Of a DNA stretch of 64,000 nt, positions 33,201 through 44,059 are shown piece by piece. Under the pieces are notes generated by a model, which did not search any database, was not told where the DNA came from, and was given only the letters and a program-made list of their open reading frames with translations. Positions within the stretch are counted from its first letter, which is position 1, and each line of letters starts with the position of its first letter. A program made the position numbers and the translations under genes. Origin of the DNA: Dacryopinax spathularia (lineage: Eukaryota > Basidiomycota > Dacrymycetes > Dacrymycetales > Dacrymycetaceae); the NCBI GenBank assembly GCA_037974965.1, contig JBBPFI010000011.1, forward strand, positions 868,001-932,000. Reading direction: 5' to 3'.

Positions 33201-34747
33201 AACCACGATACACTGCGTTTTCTGGCTGATTCCTACCGCCGCTCATCAGTTACAACTCCCAGCGTGCAAAGAAGAGGAGGACGCAGGGAGAAAGAGGAGA
33301 TGAAGGAGAAAAAAGGCGAACGCACGAGTGAAAAAGAGCTAGCCAGACTCATAGTCCTACTAAGCCTCATATTCCTCCGATGCTCCCGATACTTAAACAA
33401 CCTCCTCCTCCGATGTCCCTCCGGCGGGCTAGGGCTGCGATCCGGCGTGCGAATGGTAGTGCTACTGGGGAGAGTCTTCGACCGTCCATGAAGCGACCAG
33501 CCTCTCCTTGGAGCGGGCCGAGGGGCGTCCGGGGGTGGGGTGACTGCTGCTTCTGCTTCTGCTGTCTGTTTCGCCGTTGTTGGTGAAGCTGAGGCAGCGA
33601 CGGCAGCGGCGGCTTCGGCCGCTTCCTCAGCATCGACCTCCTCGTCATGCTCGATATCCCGCTCCAAGGCGACCTCCTCTCGCTCCATCTTCTCAGCTTC
33701 CTTGGCGACCGTAGCGAGCGCACCGATATGCTCCACCTTCTCACCCTCCGGCACCTCCAGCACCTCCGGTTCCTCCGCATCCCGTCGCCTGCCTCTGCTT
33801 TGCCTGCTTCCCTCCCCCAGTCTCTCTGGTTCGGCTCCTTCGACGTCGTCGGTATCGTCCTGGTCGGTATGCTCCCCTAAGTCGGTATCGGTATCGGTAT
33901 CGGTATCAGTATCCGTCTGCCCGCTCTCAGTCCCGCCCTCCCTATCCTCCGGTATAGGCTCCTCAACCCCAAGCTCAGCCTCCAAGTCCCTCATGTGCCT
34001 CACCCCTGGCGAGCCCGGCCCCATTGCAGGTGGAGATCTGGGCGGGAGGGATTTGGAGCCTGGAGAGCCTGGAGACGTTGGGAGAGGCCGGGGAGAAGGA
34101 GAGGAGGGAGGGAGCATCTCGATTGCCACTTCACCCCTCCCTCCCCCCGACCGTTCCATTTCGCGCTCTTGCTGGCGGTGTTGATCGGCATCGTTCGAAG
34201 AACCCCAGCTCAAGGCCCAACTCCTTCTCCTTGGCCGACTTGAGCTGCCCTCTGGAACATGATCCGCAGACTTGGACGACTGTTGTGTCCCCGGTCGGTG
34301 GAGCGGCGGCCCAACACCGAATGGAAATGCGGTATCCAAGCTTCTCCTCCTCCTCTGATGTGGTTCCTCTTCCCGGTCGTAATGGGCATAATCTCGCTCC
34401 CTCGGCCCAGCCCCCTTCCCAACTCCCCTGCGCCTCTTCCCTTTCCCAGCCCCGCTTCTCCCCCTCCTCGGGCGGGTACTGCTCTCTCCCACCTCTCCCA
34501 CCTCTTCGCCCTCCTCTCCCTCTTCAACGTCAACCTCGCTCGACGTCCCCGACCCATCACCCGCCTCTGACCCTGCCCTCGACGCGGGCCTAGAGAGCTC
34601 GTCGTCCAATGGCTCCGTCCAGGGATCGGTGTACCGCGACGTTCTTGAGTGGTGCGAGTGATGCGAGTGATGGGACTGGTGGGATTGGTGGGAGGCGATC
34701 CGGGCTAGTGCGAGGGGGGCGGACATGGCTGCTGCTAGACCTGCCAT
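30281..34747 (-). CDS. TOK1: TOK-type two-pore outward-rectifier K+ channel, 11 exons, 1287 aa
   Basis: Plasma-membrane potassium channel. Exons 34747-33361, 33225-33062, 33010-32956, 32908-32609, 32558-32412, 32356-31617, 31561-31462, 31412-31293, 31242-30818, 30766-30742 and 30681-30281 keep frame throughout. After a roughly 460-residue disordered N-terminus (His/Ser repeats, DT repeats, basic and acidic runs) come several membrane helices (YTPILSGIVVPFAILLEIP, DIGLAFSMAAGVIANLALVA, LVIVVMLLICYIALGALI). The two selectivity filters follow: TIGFGDIAPTT, and after a long cytoplasmic loop TTLGYGDYSPQ. Two pore signatures with an 8-helix layout define fungal TOK channels. The C-terminus is helical and basic. 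The N-terminus is unusually long for the family, and its start codon is the least certain part. GGTATC repeats (about 33883-33915) encode the Asp-Thr run. Confidence 0.92.
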
Positions 34748-36752
34748 CGCGTGCGAGGCTTCTCTGCTCCCAATCTACAGCGGTGGCCTGGCGGTTGCGC
34801 GGGGGCCAGGTGCGAGTGATGGAACGTAGGCGGGTGGTGGTGGAAGGTGGATGGATAGTGTAGGACGGGAGCCCGGATTATTCCCTAAACAACGGCGCCT
34901 GCGAACGAGTCTGCGGTCCGAAGAAGCTTGTCGTCCTGTCGACCGAACAGAGGGAGAAGGAATTCATTTGTTGAGACGCCTTTGATGGAGCGCCAGATAG
35001 GTCTCGCTAGTTTGTGAGTGTTGAGGGTGGTTGGATGGGGGTAGCGGGTCGAGCTCGCTGGTTGAGTGAGTGAGGGGAGCAGAGGAGGTTGGGGTTGGGG
35101 TTGATATACCTGCCGTGATGGGTGGAGATCCGGGTGCGCAGTTGATGTTGATCTTCTCGACTGATAGCGGAGAGGGTGGTTCGCGACGTTGATATGATAT
35201 CCGGAGCTGACACCGGAGGTTCAGCGGGCGCTTGCCGGTGATGATCACAGTGTTGTTCAGACGACCGCGTCAACGGTATCGTCCAACCCCAATCTCCTAA
35301 AGGCGCACCAGAGCTCACAGCAGAGATCCGGGGACAAAGACGTAGGAAGGGAGAGAACGTCAGGGCGGTGGTCGATAAGGACACGAAGCCCCAAATGGAC
35401 GCTCAGAATGCGGGGATTTCGCCTGTCAGGGAAGGGACGGGATGGGAAGGAAGGGACGAGGGGATGATAGGGGTGAGGGGCGTCGACGTCAGCGCGTAGG
35501 GGGCGCGCCGGCGGCGTTGTCTGTGGGCGTGCGAATTGTAGGCGTTAGACTTGACTGTATTTCTGAACCACGACACCGAAGTGGTGCACGTGCTGGAAGA
35601 GCCTTCCGCTTCCCAGTCCCCGTCAGGTCGTCCTGCCCTCCACTATCCCACTATGTCGCTCGACGTCGTCGAATCCGGGGAAAGAACGTGAACATGCAGC
35701 GCCCTTCGGGGGGAAGGCATGGCCCGATACGCGTATTCTCGGGACGTGCACTAGCTGGGTTGTGGGGGCTTGTCCAGTGGCCAAGCTGATGCCAGAATTA
35801 GACGCAGGGGACTAGTGAGTTAGCGGACGTAATGGACGTAATCTGGGACATATGTCTTTCACCTCGGGCGCGTGATTCCGCCGTCTGATCGAGTTGTTGT
35901 GCCACTTAAAAGGGGTCCGGCCAGATCAGGGGTTCGTGGGTTACTTCTGCTTTGTTGTCTTCGACGGCGGCAGCCTGCAGGCAGAGGTGCGAGGGACATG
36001 ATGTGCTGCTCTAGATGGAGTTACGTGTTGGTCAATTCGTGAGTGTTGAAGGTGGAGGCATCGTTTTGCGTGATTGGTGAAACAGACGATGCGCGATAAT
36101 GTCGAAGCCCATTTACAGGCCACGGAACCTCCAGTACAAGATACGGCAGATCAAGCGCAATGCTGCTGCAGCAAGGTGATCAGTTGGTGAAAGATCATAA
36201 AGAGCGTTACCCCGCTCTCATCTGGCTCAGACCATGAAGCGCGCCTGTTCTGAACGGCATGTTCGTCCGTTACGCTCGAAAAGACAATCACGCTCGTACG
36301 TCGATGCTGGCAGGCAGAATCGAAATTGATGGATATTACGCGCATACATCGTGGAGACGATGTACAGATGAGGTGGATCGTACAAGGCGCATATACCTAG
36401 CTTCATTAGCGAGGAAGGAAGGACACGTCGAGCCTGCCCTAATCTTCCACACGTTTTCCCCTAACATATGCACGGGCCACTACAACCGCAATCGACAGCT
36501 CGCCCGACGAAGAACAACACCCCCATGAACCCATTCCGGTTTCGCTGAATAAACAAGCATGCCTGCACTTGCGATAGTTCGTGGTGGGTGAACGAAGTAC
36601 TGTATCAGGCGATGTGCATTCAGCTAGCCTGATCTCCTCGTTTATGGGGAAATGCAATGCGATGCAATAACGGTATAAGTATGCACAACCATAAGAACGC
36701 CAGGTATACCATACACTCGCGCCGTAACGCGAAAGACACTCCCCATCGCGCA
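34748..36752. other. Gene-free stretch of about 2 kb
   Basis: Promoter side of the TOK gene and 3' side of the next gene. Several short ORFs exist on both strands, none with domain, composition or intron pattern that supports a gene. Confidence 0.4.
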
Positions 36753-37946
36753 TTACCTCCTCCCAACCCTCGTCAACCCAGTACTCGGCCATCCCCCTCC
36801 CCCTCCCCCTCCTCCCCCTCCTCCCACTCCTCCCATACTCTCTCGCCCCGAAAGCACATCGCCACTCCCCAGCTCCGCCCCTTCCCCACTCCCGATCCAC
36901 CCTTCAAACCCTCCTTCCCCTCCTCCCACTCCCGGCCCCAGCAGCTTCCTCCCACCCGCCGGGTGCACATCCAGCCCAGCAGCAGACCCAGGCGTCCTCA
37001 CGCTCCCAGCTGAGCTAGGCGGGCTTGGTCGTTTGCTGCCTATGCTCCGTGCGGTGTGTTGCGGGGCCGGACGAGGTCGTTGGCGGGATGTGGAATGCGA
37101 GGAGAGGCTGGGTGTGCCGCTGCTTGACCCCTCTCCTCCTTCTCGTTTCGTGCGTCGTGGGCGGGCGTACAGGCTGCCAAAGTCTCCATGCGCATCCTCG
37201 TCCTCCTGCAGGCGTTGCGCCTTCGTCGTCTGGCTTGCGGGCTCAGAAGGAGGAGGTGCGAAGTCCATAAACTCGCTGAAGTCCTCAACTTGACCTCCTA
37301 TCGGAGGAAGTTTAGGATCGAGCTCGTCCCCGAATGCCTCGGCGTCCGTTCTTGCTCTCCTATCCGGCTCGGGGACGAATCTCGTCTCTGCTAACCGTCG
37401 AATATCCTCGCTCGTAAGCGTCGGCGCGTCGCCCACTTCTTCCCTCGGGACTGTTAAGGATAGGGCTGGGTTATGCCTCTCCCAAGGCTGTGCTTTCCGA
37501 CTTGCAGCGGGCTGGAGAGTGGTAGTCGAGAGGGCTGGGGGGTCGGGGTCGATGTCCTCTAATGCCGAAAGCGGATCTTCGTCCTCGTCCGCCTCATCCT
37601 CCTCTGTTGGTAGCCCGCGCCGCCTAGGACGGCCAAACAGCTCCAGCCCGCATAACTGTACCCCCTTGCCCTTGCCTTTCCTCCCCCCTGAACCAGCCTG
37701 CCTCCGACTGCCCCTCCCACCCTCCGACCGAAGGCTCATCACGTCCCCTCCTCTTCTCCCCCTCTCGTCCTCGTCCGCATCTGCCAATAGGCCTTCGAGC
37801 TCGTCCCGACCTGCGAGAAGGTCGTCTGATGATCTTCTTGCGTGGGCGGAGAAGGAGAATAGTGTTGGTATCGGAAGAGCGGGGAGGCAGGACGTGAGGG
37901 GTGTTAGGGCTGCTCGGAGCGTGTCGAGCGGTGTGAATGTTGCCAT
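36753..37946 (-). CDS. Disordered hypothetical protein, 397 aa
   Basis: The ATG at 37946 (MATFTPLDTLRAALTPL) opens a single-exon frame; upstream codons in the same frame look like leader. The N-terminus has a weakly hydrophobic stretch (TSCLPALPIPTLFSFSAHAR). The rest is rich in Arg, Gly, Ser, Pro and Asp/Glu, and ends in a polyglycine tract and Thr/Arg tail. A middle segment (LTSEDIRRLAETRFVPEPDR then VEDFSEFMDFAPPP) is the only part that looks conserved enough to be functional. Family unknown. Confidence 0.6.
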   Translation of the reverse strand: MATFTPLDTLRAALTPLTSCLPALPIPTLFSFSAHARRSSDDLLAGRDELEGLLADADEDERGRRGGDVMSLRSEGGRGSRRQAGSGGRKGKGKGVQLCGLELFGRPRRRGLPTEEDEADEDEDPLSALEDIDPDPPALSTTTLQPAASRKAQPWERHNPALSLTVPREEVGDAPTLTSEDIRRLAETRFVPEPDRRARTDAEAFGDELDPKLPPIGGQVEDFSEFMDFAPPPSEPASQTTKAQRLQEDEDAHGDFGSLYARPRRTKREGGEGSSSGTPSLSSHSTSRQRPRPAPQHTARSIGSKRPSPPSSAGSVRTPGSAAGLDVHPAGGRKLLGPGVGGGEGGFEGWIGSGEGAELGSGDVLSGRESMGGVGGGGGGGGGGGWPSTGLTRVGRR

Positions 37947-38497
37947 GGCCTTTTCGGTCTTTAGGTCCAGGAGTATTAGAGGACGCAATGGTAATAAGAG
38001 ATAGATAGATAGAGTAATGCAAGTGTATGTCGTATGTCCTGCTTTGAGCAAAGTGCTGCCTACAGCAAGGCAGAAACGCGCTGAGAACGCGGCCAAAACG
38101 AACGAGCGGCTGATGCACCAAGATCAGGAAACACGTGCAGGCATGTGATTCACAAAATCGCCTTCGACGGCGCGTCCTCCGTCCGGTTATTGGGCTTCGT
38201 TCTGCTCCCCCTAAATATTCAGCTTTTACTTTGGTTTATGTGCAGGCAATTCGATGCGTTCGGTATATTCGGATTTACATTGAGAGCGTTAATTGACATT
38301 AGCGACATGGCGATTCATGGAGACATACACAGGCATAAGAACCAAAACGAGATGAGACTTGACATATAACCGACCAAATCCAAGGTAACTTACAGGAGAG
38401 ATCCCTCCCGACCAAAACACCCCGCAACAAAGCAGTCCTCCCCACCCAGATATCGCAAACACAAGAAACACAAGCAAGCGCGAAGGGGGCACAGCGC
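37947..38497. other. Intergenic region
   Basis: Promoter side of the gene at 36753 and 3' end of the F-box gene. A short GATA microsatellite lies near 38000-38014. Confidence 0.4.
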
Positions 38498-40017
38498 TCA
38501 ACGGGCGAGCTGTAGTACCCTTTTACCCTCCACCTCACGCACATCTAACTTCCACGTCTGGTCCCAGTCCGCAAGCTCCTCGTCTGGTGGCTCGTCCTCC
38601 TCTTCTTCCTCATCTTCGGCGCCGTCCTCTTCTTCCGGCCCAAAGTCGGGAGCATCAGCTCCGACCACCTCCTCAACTGGCGTTTGTAGCTCCGTATGGG
38701 CGACGGGGCCGTCAGAGTACTTCCTCCATCCGCGCCACTCGACACACACCGTCCTCAGAAGCGGACAGTAGGGGAGGAGGATCTCTTGTATGGGGGTAGC
38801 CGTCGAGAGGAGAGGGAAGACGTCCTCGTCCTTCAAGTCATCAAAGGACTTTTGTGACCGCCACTGAGCTGACCCAGGTGTGGACGATGCTTCCGTAATC
38901 TCGCGTTGGCAGTGAAGATGGACTTCATGCAGTTTGTCAAGCTGTCTGAGGACGCACAGGGTCTCCACCTGCCTCACCATCAGTATCACCATCCAAGCAG
39001 GAGAGAGCTGAGGGGACGTACCAGCATATCCCCGACATACAGCTCCACGCTCTCCAGCCCCGGTGCTGCACCGACAATCGTCTTTAACAGCGAGGGGGGC
39101 ATGCACCCCTGCCCTCGTCCTGTCACCTCGAACAAGCTCCCCTCCGGCCAAGTCGGCACCAGCCTCAGCTCCCTGAGCGTCTTCGTTTCCCCCAGCGCGT
39201 GCAAGATCAGCTCCAGACTCTCGCCCGTTCCGTCTTCGTCCGGAGCTAGGATGGCGCCGCTGCTCGGTAAGTACAGCTTTAGTGCGCGTATGGGCCGAGA
39301 GCCCGAGGCGCAGACGTTGATGATGTCCATTGGTCGGCCGGTGTACCGCTCAAGGTTGGGGATCGTCCCGGCGTCCGGCACGAGAAACTGACAGGAAACG
39401 TCGAGCGTTTTGAGCCCTGGGTGGGCAGCGAGGAAGGGCCGGGTGTCGAACATGTACGAAAGGCCGGGGAGGACGCCGTTCAGGACCAGAGTGTGCAGGC
39501 AAGGGAGACGCAAGCGGTTGAATGACGCTAAGATGATAGGGCCTACGGCTGCGAGGTCTTGGATTATCGCCTCTTCGCCCGTTTCGGCCCAGTCTTCGAG
39601 CCATGGTGTGTACAGGAAGGTTTGGATATGGGAGCGCTCGGGCGGGATGGACTCGAAGAAGCGAGAGATCTGCAGCAGTAGCTCGCGGGTTGTTCCTTTC
39701 GCATCTGTTCATGTCAGGTCAGTCCGATGGTACTGATGGAAACAGGAAGTCATACTCAGGAACAGGTCCATACGAAGGTGCCTGATGAGCAATACCAGTC
39801 GCTCGTTACGAGCAAGCGTCTCGATAAGAGCGAGCGCATCTGTACTCCCCTCACTCCCGTTAAACGTGATGTTCATGTCCCTGTACAGGGCGACCACGAA
39901 GATGTCGTACGCGCGGCGGGAGACGGCGAGTAATGCGCATAGGGCGCCCTTCTCGAGACACCTACCGACCTCATCCAAGATCTCCATCGGCAGCGTGAGG
40001 AAATTCGGTTTCGTCAT
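38498..40017 (-). CDS. F-box/leucine-rich-repeat-like protein, 3 exons, 471 aa
   Basis: Exons 40017-39756, 39704-39022 and 38968-38498 splice in frame. The N-terminus has an F-box-like helix pattern (FLTLPMEILDEVGRCL, ALCALLAVSRRAYDIFVVAL). Leucine-rich segments follow (LRLPCLHTLVLNGVLPGL, LKTLDVSCQFL, IRALKLYLPSS, TLRELRLVPTW, LESVELYVG). F-box proteins recruit substrates to SCF ubiquitin ligases through Skp1. The C-terminus is very acidic (a run of Glu/Asp near residues 430-450). Such genes are often expanded and fast evolving in basidiomycetes. It is the first of several F-box genes or relics in the right half of the window, all on the minus strand. Confidence 0.75.
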
Positions 40018-41231
40018 CTCGCAGGGCAGGAGGCCACTTTCGCAGGTGAGATCGAGGTTGACCAGCCGGAACTTAGGAAGTCGCCGGTGATTCGCGTTCG
40101 GCAGGCAGGCGTAACGCCCCGCAGAGCTAGGCTCGCCGCAAGGAGAGAGCAAGAGAAGGGGAGACGCTCGACAGCGCCCTCCAGCAGCGCACAAGAGGAC
40201 AATGATATCCAGTCCATCTCAGAGGTTGCGAAGGCGCGTCCCGCAAGGGATGGAGGGCAGCTGAACGGACTTGCGCCCGCGGTACTTGCCAACTTCGGAC
40301 ACGTGTCTGTTTAGGGTCGAGCGTTGGGCAGCTTCTTCTCGTCTTCGCGACCTTTATTGGCTGTGCAACATAGACTAGGGAGAAGAAATGGTATTCTGCC
40401 GTAGTCGTTTAAGCGGGCGTCCCACCCACAAAAGGAACTTTGAGGAGGCCTAGACCCGAGAGGGCAGGTGGTCGGAGCTTGTGGGGTACTGGGCAGAGGC
40501 GAGTAGATAACATACCGGCTGATGCTTGCGAATACGCGGGAAGTCGGGAGAGAACCATGCCATATATGGGACATCGGAAGGTCGGATGACCAGCGCTCAT
40601 CAGCACACCTGACCCCATGCATGATTGCTGGCAGCGAAACGTGCGGTGCGTAAAACGGAGCGCCCATGAAAGGGGAAACTCTGAAGAAGGGAGAATTGAG
40701 ACAGGTTCTTGCTCTGTCGCCCGGATGTCGACGTATTTCTGACAGCGCATTGGGAGAAAGGAATTGCCTATCGCCCGTCTCAAAATAGTACGTCAAGGAG
40801 CACCCCAGAAGCAAGACGTGTGATGGAGAGAAGCAAGACGAAAGCAGAGATACAGAGGGCGGAAGCGCAGCGGACTCTCGAGGGACGGAAAGAAAAGGTC
40901 ACTGGGGATGGGCGTGTTCCGTCGAAGTATAAGTACTTGGTTCGGCACCGGGCGTCACGGAACGATAGGAAGGATTTCGCACGACCCCTTGTACGCCTAT
41001 CTGCTGCGACCATCGGGAGACCGGGTGATGCCAAACGGGAGGAGCCTTGGTACGGTGCACACTGGCAATGGTCCGAGAGCTGGAACCCCAGGAGCTGATC
41101 AAGGCGATCTGATCAATCAAAGCTCGAGATAGCACCTCCCAAATGGACCTCTTCCTGAGCGCCAAACTCGCCCAAGGAGAGATCCGATATCTTGAGCTCC
41201 GTCCGAACGCAACCATGCTTCTCAAGCTTAC
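40018..41231. other. Gene-free stretch
   Basis: About 1.2 kb between two co-oriented F-box genes. No credible ORF or RNA seen. Confidence 0.45.
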
Positions 41232-42224
41232 TTAACCCCACCGCTTGCCTTCCACATGCCAGATCCTTCCATCCTCCATCGCTTTCCTCACCCAATCTTC
41301 GATCGCATCCTCGCTCGCTCCGTGGAGGAGCGGATCGACGTCCTCGATTGATGTATGCCGAAACATCGTCGCGACGTCAGACTTGAGCAACAGTCCGTGA
41401 TCTCGAGATCGCAATGCCGAGCGAGAGATCGGTATCGCAGATGCGCTCCCCGGGTAGACGACTCTCAGCATTTTGAGGGGCGGTAGGGATTCCAGCATCC
41501 ATTTGACGCAGCGCGCAGTGTCGAGCTCGGCGTCTCTCGAGTCCCAGGCCAGGACGAGCTCCTTCAACCCCGGACATCTCGGGCCAAAAGCACACCATTC
41601 AGCCGAGACTGGATGGAACCGATGTAGAGCAATCCTCCTCACTTTCGGCCAGGGAACCGGATTTTCGGGGAACCAGAAGTGGGAGAAAGAGTGGTGGGGT
41701 TGGCTGCTGAGCGAAAGAGAGCGAACTTGGGGTAAAGAGAGGGTTTGGAGCGTGCTGCAGAGTAGGGGAAGAGAAGAATGTCCGATCGGCGTGAGGTCGG
41801 TCGTGAGCGTTAGATGTTGGAGGGTTGGTGCTAGGTTGACGAGCAGTCGGAGGAAGAGGTCAGGTGGATCGGCGCATGGCAACGGCCTTGTGCGGTCGGA
41901 CTTGCAGACGGTAGGAAGGTCCGATTGTGATGGAGTGTGAAGGAGGGAGAGCGAGCGTACGCCAGTGGGTGGTTGCAAATGATTCGAGTCGATGAGCAAT
42001 CCCAGCTTGACCGGAGATAGAGTTATATGCCGATATAGATGATAGGTCGCTCGAGGATTGACATCTCGGCTGACGAGTGCGAGGCAGTAGAGCGTACGTA
42101 CGACACTGCCCGGGTGAGAGTACGAGCATGGCAGCAAAACGCAGAGGGCGTCGATCACATCATATATGATGTCCAGTGGTAGAGCTGATCGTCGCCCATT
42201 GTTTGAACATCGCGGAGTACACAT
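41232..42224 (-). CDS. F-box-like protein, 330 aa
   Basis: ATG at 42224 (MCTPRCSNNGRRSALPLDII). Residues about 13-65 fit a basidiomycete F-box-like domain (LPLDIIYDVIDALCVL, LYCLALVSRDVNPRATYHLYRHITL). Later leucine-rich segments (LFLRLLVNLAPTLQHLTL, LLCSTLQTLSLPQVRSLSL, LKELVLAWDS, LKMLRVVYPG) suggest a repeat fold used for substrate binding. Single exon. It is divergent from the secreted-peptide gene at 43241, and the two are about 1 kb apart. The same arrangement is repeated at 55.6-57.9 kb, where the F-box copy is a pseudogene. A role linked to the peptide gene is only a guess from this conserved pairing. Confidence 0.7.
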   Translation of the reverse strand: MCTPRCSNNGRRSALPLDIIYDVIDALCVLLPCSYSHPGSVVRTLYCLALVSRDVNPRATYHLYRHITLSPVKLGLLIDSNHLQPPTGVRSLSLLHTPSQSDLPTVCKSDRTRPLPCADPPDLFLRLLVNLAPTLQHLTLTTDLTPIGHSSLPLLCSTLQTLSLPQVRSLSLSSQPHHSFSHFWFPENPVPWPKVRRIALHRFHPVSAEWCAFGPRCPGLKELVLAWDSRDAELDTARCVKWMLESLPPLKMLRVVYPGSASAIPISRSALRSRDHGLLLKSDVATMFRHTSIEDVDPLLHGASEDAIEDWVRKAMEDGRIWHVEGKRWG

Positions 42225-43054
42225 GGTTGCCAGTGGTAGAGTAGATACGAAGATAGCGGGAGGGGGTGCGCGTCTTTCGCTGCCACCCGCAGAGCGCGGG
42301 GGCGGCCGCATTTCGAGCCCGCTCGACGCGGGGTAAGCTTCCCGAATCCTGCGGTTCTTCATTCAAGCGACGGCTCAACGTGTGACGTCTACGGTCTTGC
42401 AGATTCCTAAAAGAGCAAGTGAGCCGGCCCATACTGCTTGCTGGCCTACTCCAGAGCCAATTCCCAGTGGGGTAGGTCGTAATCCGCTTGACCCGCGCGT
42501 GGCGATGCATAACACCTCCATGCCTACGAGATGCGCAGGCACACTATATTCGGTACCATTCGTCCTGCGAAGAGCTCCCTGAAGATATCGTTCGATATGC
42601 AAGTGGAAGGCGGCGATAAAGTATTGCCAACACACAGAATAATATGTATGCACTGATGACCGTGAGAAACAAGGGACATAACGCGTCTCCGACGCGTCAC
42701 GACGCGCACGGCTCAAACGCGACGGGCGCTAATTTCGCCTTGGCGGTCAACCTCCCACACCCTCCTCTATATCAGACGAACTCCTGTGTCGATATCAAAA
42801 CCCCTGATTACACTCTTACGTTTGCACAGCTAAGCCCTGACTTAAGCTAAACCCCTTACGCTAGATGACCGAGCATTAAGTCAGCGCCTCATCATTTCAC
42901 TTAGAAACCCAGCTTTTCATTCCACATGTCAGCCCATCCTGTTCTAATTCCTGCTTGGCCTGCCTAATGCTAACGGGCCTACAAATCCAGGTTTCTGATC
43001 CCGTATACCCCTGCTGGATACGCGTACCAAGTAGCCGTTCATGGAGCAGTGTAG

Positions 43055-43060
43055 TATAAG
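43055..43060 (+). promoter_or_regulatory. TATA-like box, peptide gene 1
   Basis: TATAAG in GTATAAGATCGGAGATGGGT, about 185 bp before the ATG. The same phrase precedes peptide gene 2 at 57025, and TATAAGA precedes gene 3 at 59092. Confidence 0.5.
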
Positions 43061-43113
43061 ATCGGAGATGGGTGAACAAAAGAACAACCCTTTTCCCCCG
43101 TCTCGATCTCTCT

Positions 43114-43126
43114 GGTGCTGGTCACC
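43114..43126 (+). promoter_or_regulatory. GGTGCTGGTCACC box, peptide gene 1
   Basis: Interrupted palindrome GGTG-n5-CACC, 127 bp (start to ATG) upstream of the gene. Near-identical boxes occur at a similar distance before peptide genes 2 and 3. It lies either in the promoter or in the 5' UTR. Confidence 0.5.
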
Positions 43127-43240
43127 ACAACCGCTCTTTCGCTCGCTTCCCAGCTCAGTCCTCGGTGCCGGCCACCGAGTCCATTCTGCACATCCCTCGC
43201 TCAGTGCACCACCCTATTCCTTTAATCTCCATCCAACAAG

Positions 43241-44059
43241 ATGTTTTCACGACTGGCCGTCTTCCTTCCCTTCCTCGCCGCCTCCTTGGCAGCACCGCTG
43301 CACTCTACGCGCGCATTCTCCAGTGCTGTTGAATCACGCGGTTTGGCCGCCACCATCCAACTGCGCGACGCGTCCGACTGGCTGCAAGCGCGGTCCTTTG
43401 ACGAGGGCTCCATCCCCGATGCCTGGGAACGGTCCGTCGACGACAGCGCGAACTGGCAGATCGACGCTCGCGACCTAGACTTCGGCCAGTCCGGCTGGGA
43501 GATCGACGCTCGCGACCTAGACTTCGGCCAGTCCGGCTGGGAGATCGAAGCACGCGACCTAGACTTCGGCCAGTCCGGCTGGGAGATCGAAGCACGCGAG
43601 CTTGAGTTCGATCCATCCGGCTGGGAGATCGATGCCCGGGATCTCGACTTCGACCAGTCCAGTTGGGAGGTCGATACGCGAGACCTCGAGTGGGAGAACA
43701 CCTCCGAACTCCAAGCGAGGAGCAAGATCGGCGACAAGATCAAGAACTTCTTTAAGAAGGTCGGCGGGGTGTTCAAGAAGGTCGGCGGGGTTATCAAGAA
43801 GGTCATTGGGCTGAGAAGCGTCGACGAGGAGGCAGAAGACCAGCTCGCTGCACGCGACATCGACTTGGACGAGGAAGGGCTGCAGGAGAGGAGTAAGATC
43901 GGTGATAAGATCAAGAACTTCTTCAAGAAGGTCGGCGGGGTGTTCAAGAAGGTGGGCGGGGTGATCAAGAATGTCATTGGGCTGCGAAGCTTGGAGGACG
44001 AGCAGGGTTCGGTGGTTGAGGAGCGAGATTTTGAGGAGGTTCAGGGGCTCGAGGAGTGA
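43241..44059 (+). CDS. Secreted repeat-containing cationic peptide precursor 1, 272 aa
   Basis: Signal peptide MFSRLAVFLPFLAASLAA with likely cleavage before APLHS. Residues 75-158 hold five to six 14-residue tandem repeats of the type DARDLDFGQSGWEI, encoded by 42-bp DNA repeats. Two copies of a strongly cationic amphipathic module follow (residues 161-192 and 218-249). Each starts SKIGDKIKNFF after an Arg, carries heptads FKKVGGV, FKKVGGV, IKKVIGL, and ends in Arg-Ser. The two copies differ by about seven synonymous changes and one replacement (Lys to Asn). Spacers end in x-Arg (QAR, DAR, EAR, QER, AAR, EER) before Asp or Ser, suggesting proteolytic release of peptides in the secretory pathway. 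The module looks membrane-active. Function untested. Confidence 0.8.
   Translation: MFSRLAVFLPFLAASLAAPLHSTRAFSSAVESRGLAATIQLRDASDWLQARSFDEGSIPDAWERSVDDSANWQIDARDLDFGQSGWEIDARDLDFGQSGWEIEARDLDFGQSGWEIEARELEFDPSGWEIDARDLDFDQSSWEVDTRDLEWENTSELQARSKIGDKIKNFFKKVGGVFKKVGGVIKKVIGLRSVDEEAEDQLAARDIDLDEEGLQERSKIGDKIKNFFKKVGGVFKKVGGVIKNVIGLRSLEDEQGSVVEERDFEEVQGLEE
43463..43714 (+). repeat. 42-bp coding tandem repeat (14-aa acidic spacer units)
   Basis: Period of 42 bp; the first three units are nearly identical at DNA level (sequence GACCTAGACTTCGGCCAGTC recurs), later ones diverge. The encoded units are acidic and could balance the charge of the downstream cationic modules. Confidence 0.85.

Larger units (their letters stand above)
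42225..43240. promoter_or_regulatory. Divergent regulatory region between F-box gene and peptide-precursor gene
   Basis: Similar along much of its length to 56330-57226, the equivalent region of the duplicated unit. A cluster of GACGCG-type motifs at about 42690-42732 (including GACGCGTC) is conserved in the copy at 56695-56730; such sequences resemble MCB-like boxes. TATAAG lies at 43055-43060 and a GGTGCTGGTCACC box at 43114-43126. Confidence 0.5.

Noticed and set aside
33540-34184. Plus-strand Ser-rich ORF of 214 residues
   Set aside because: Shadow of the charged N-terminal exon of the TOK channel.
35860-36150. Possible small gene or RNA between TOK and the next gene
   Set aside because: A short similarity between about 35009 and 36035 (GTGAGTGTTGA-GGTGG) was noticed, but no ORF, fold or splice pattern supports a gene.
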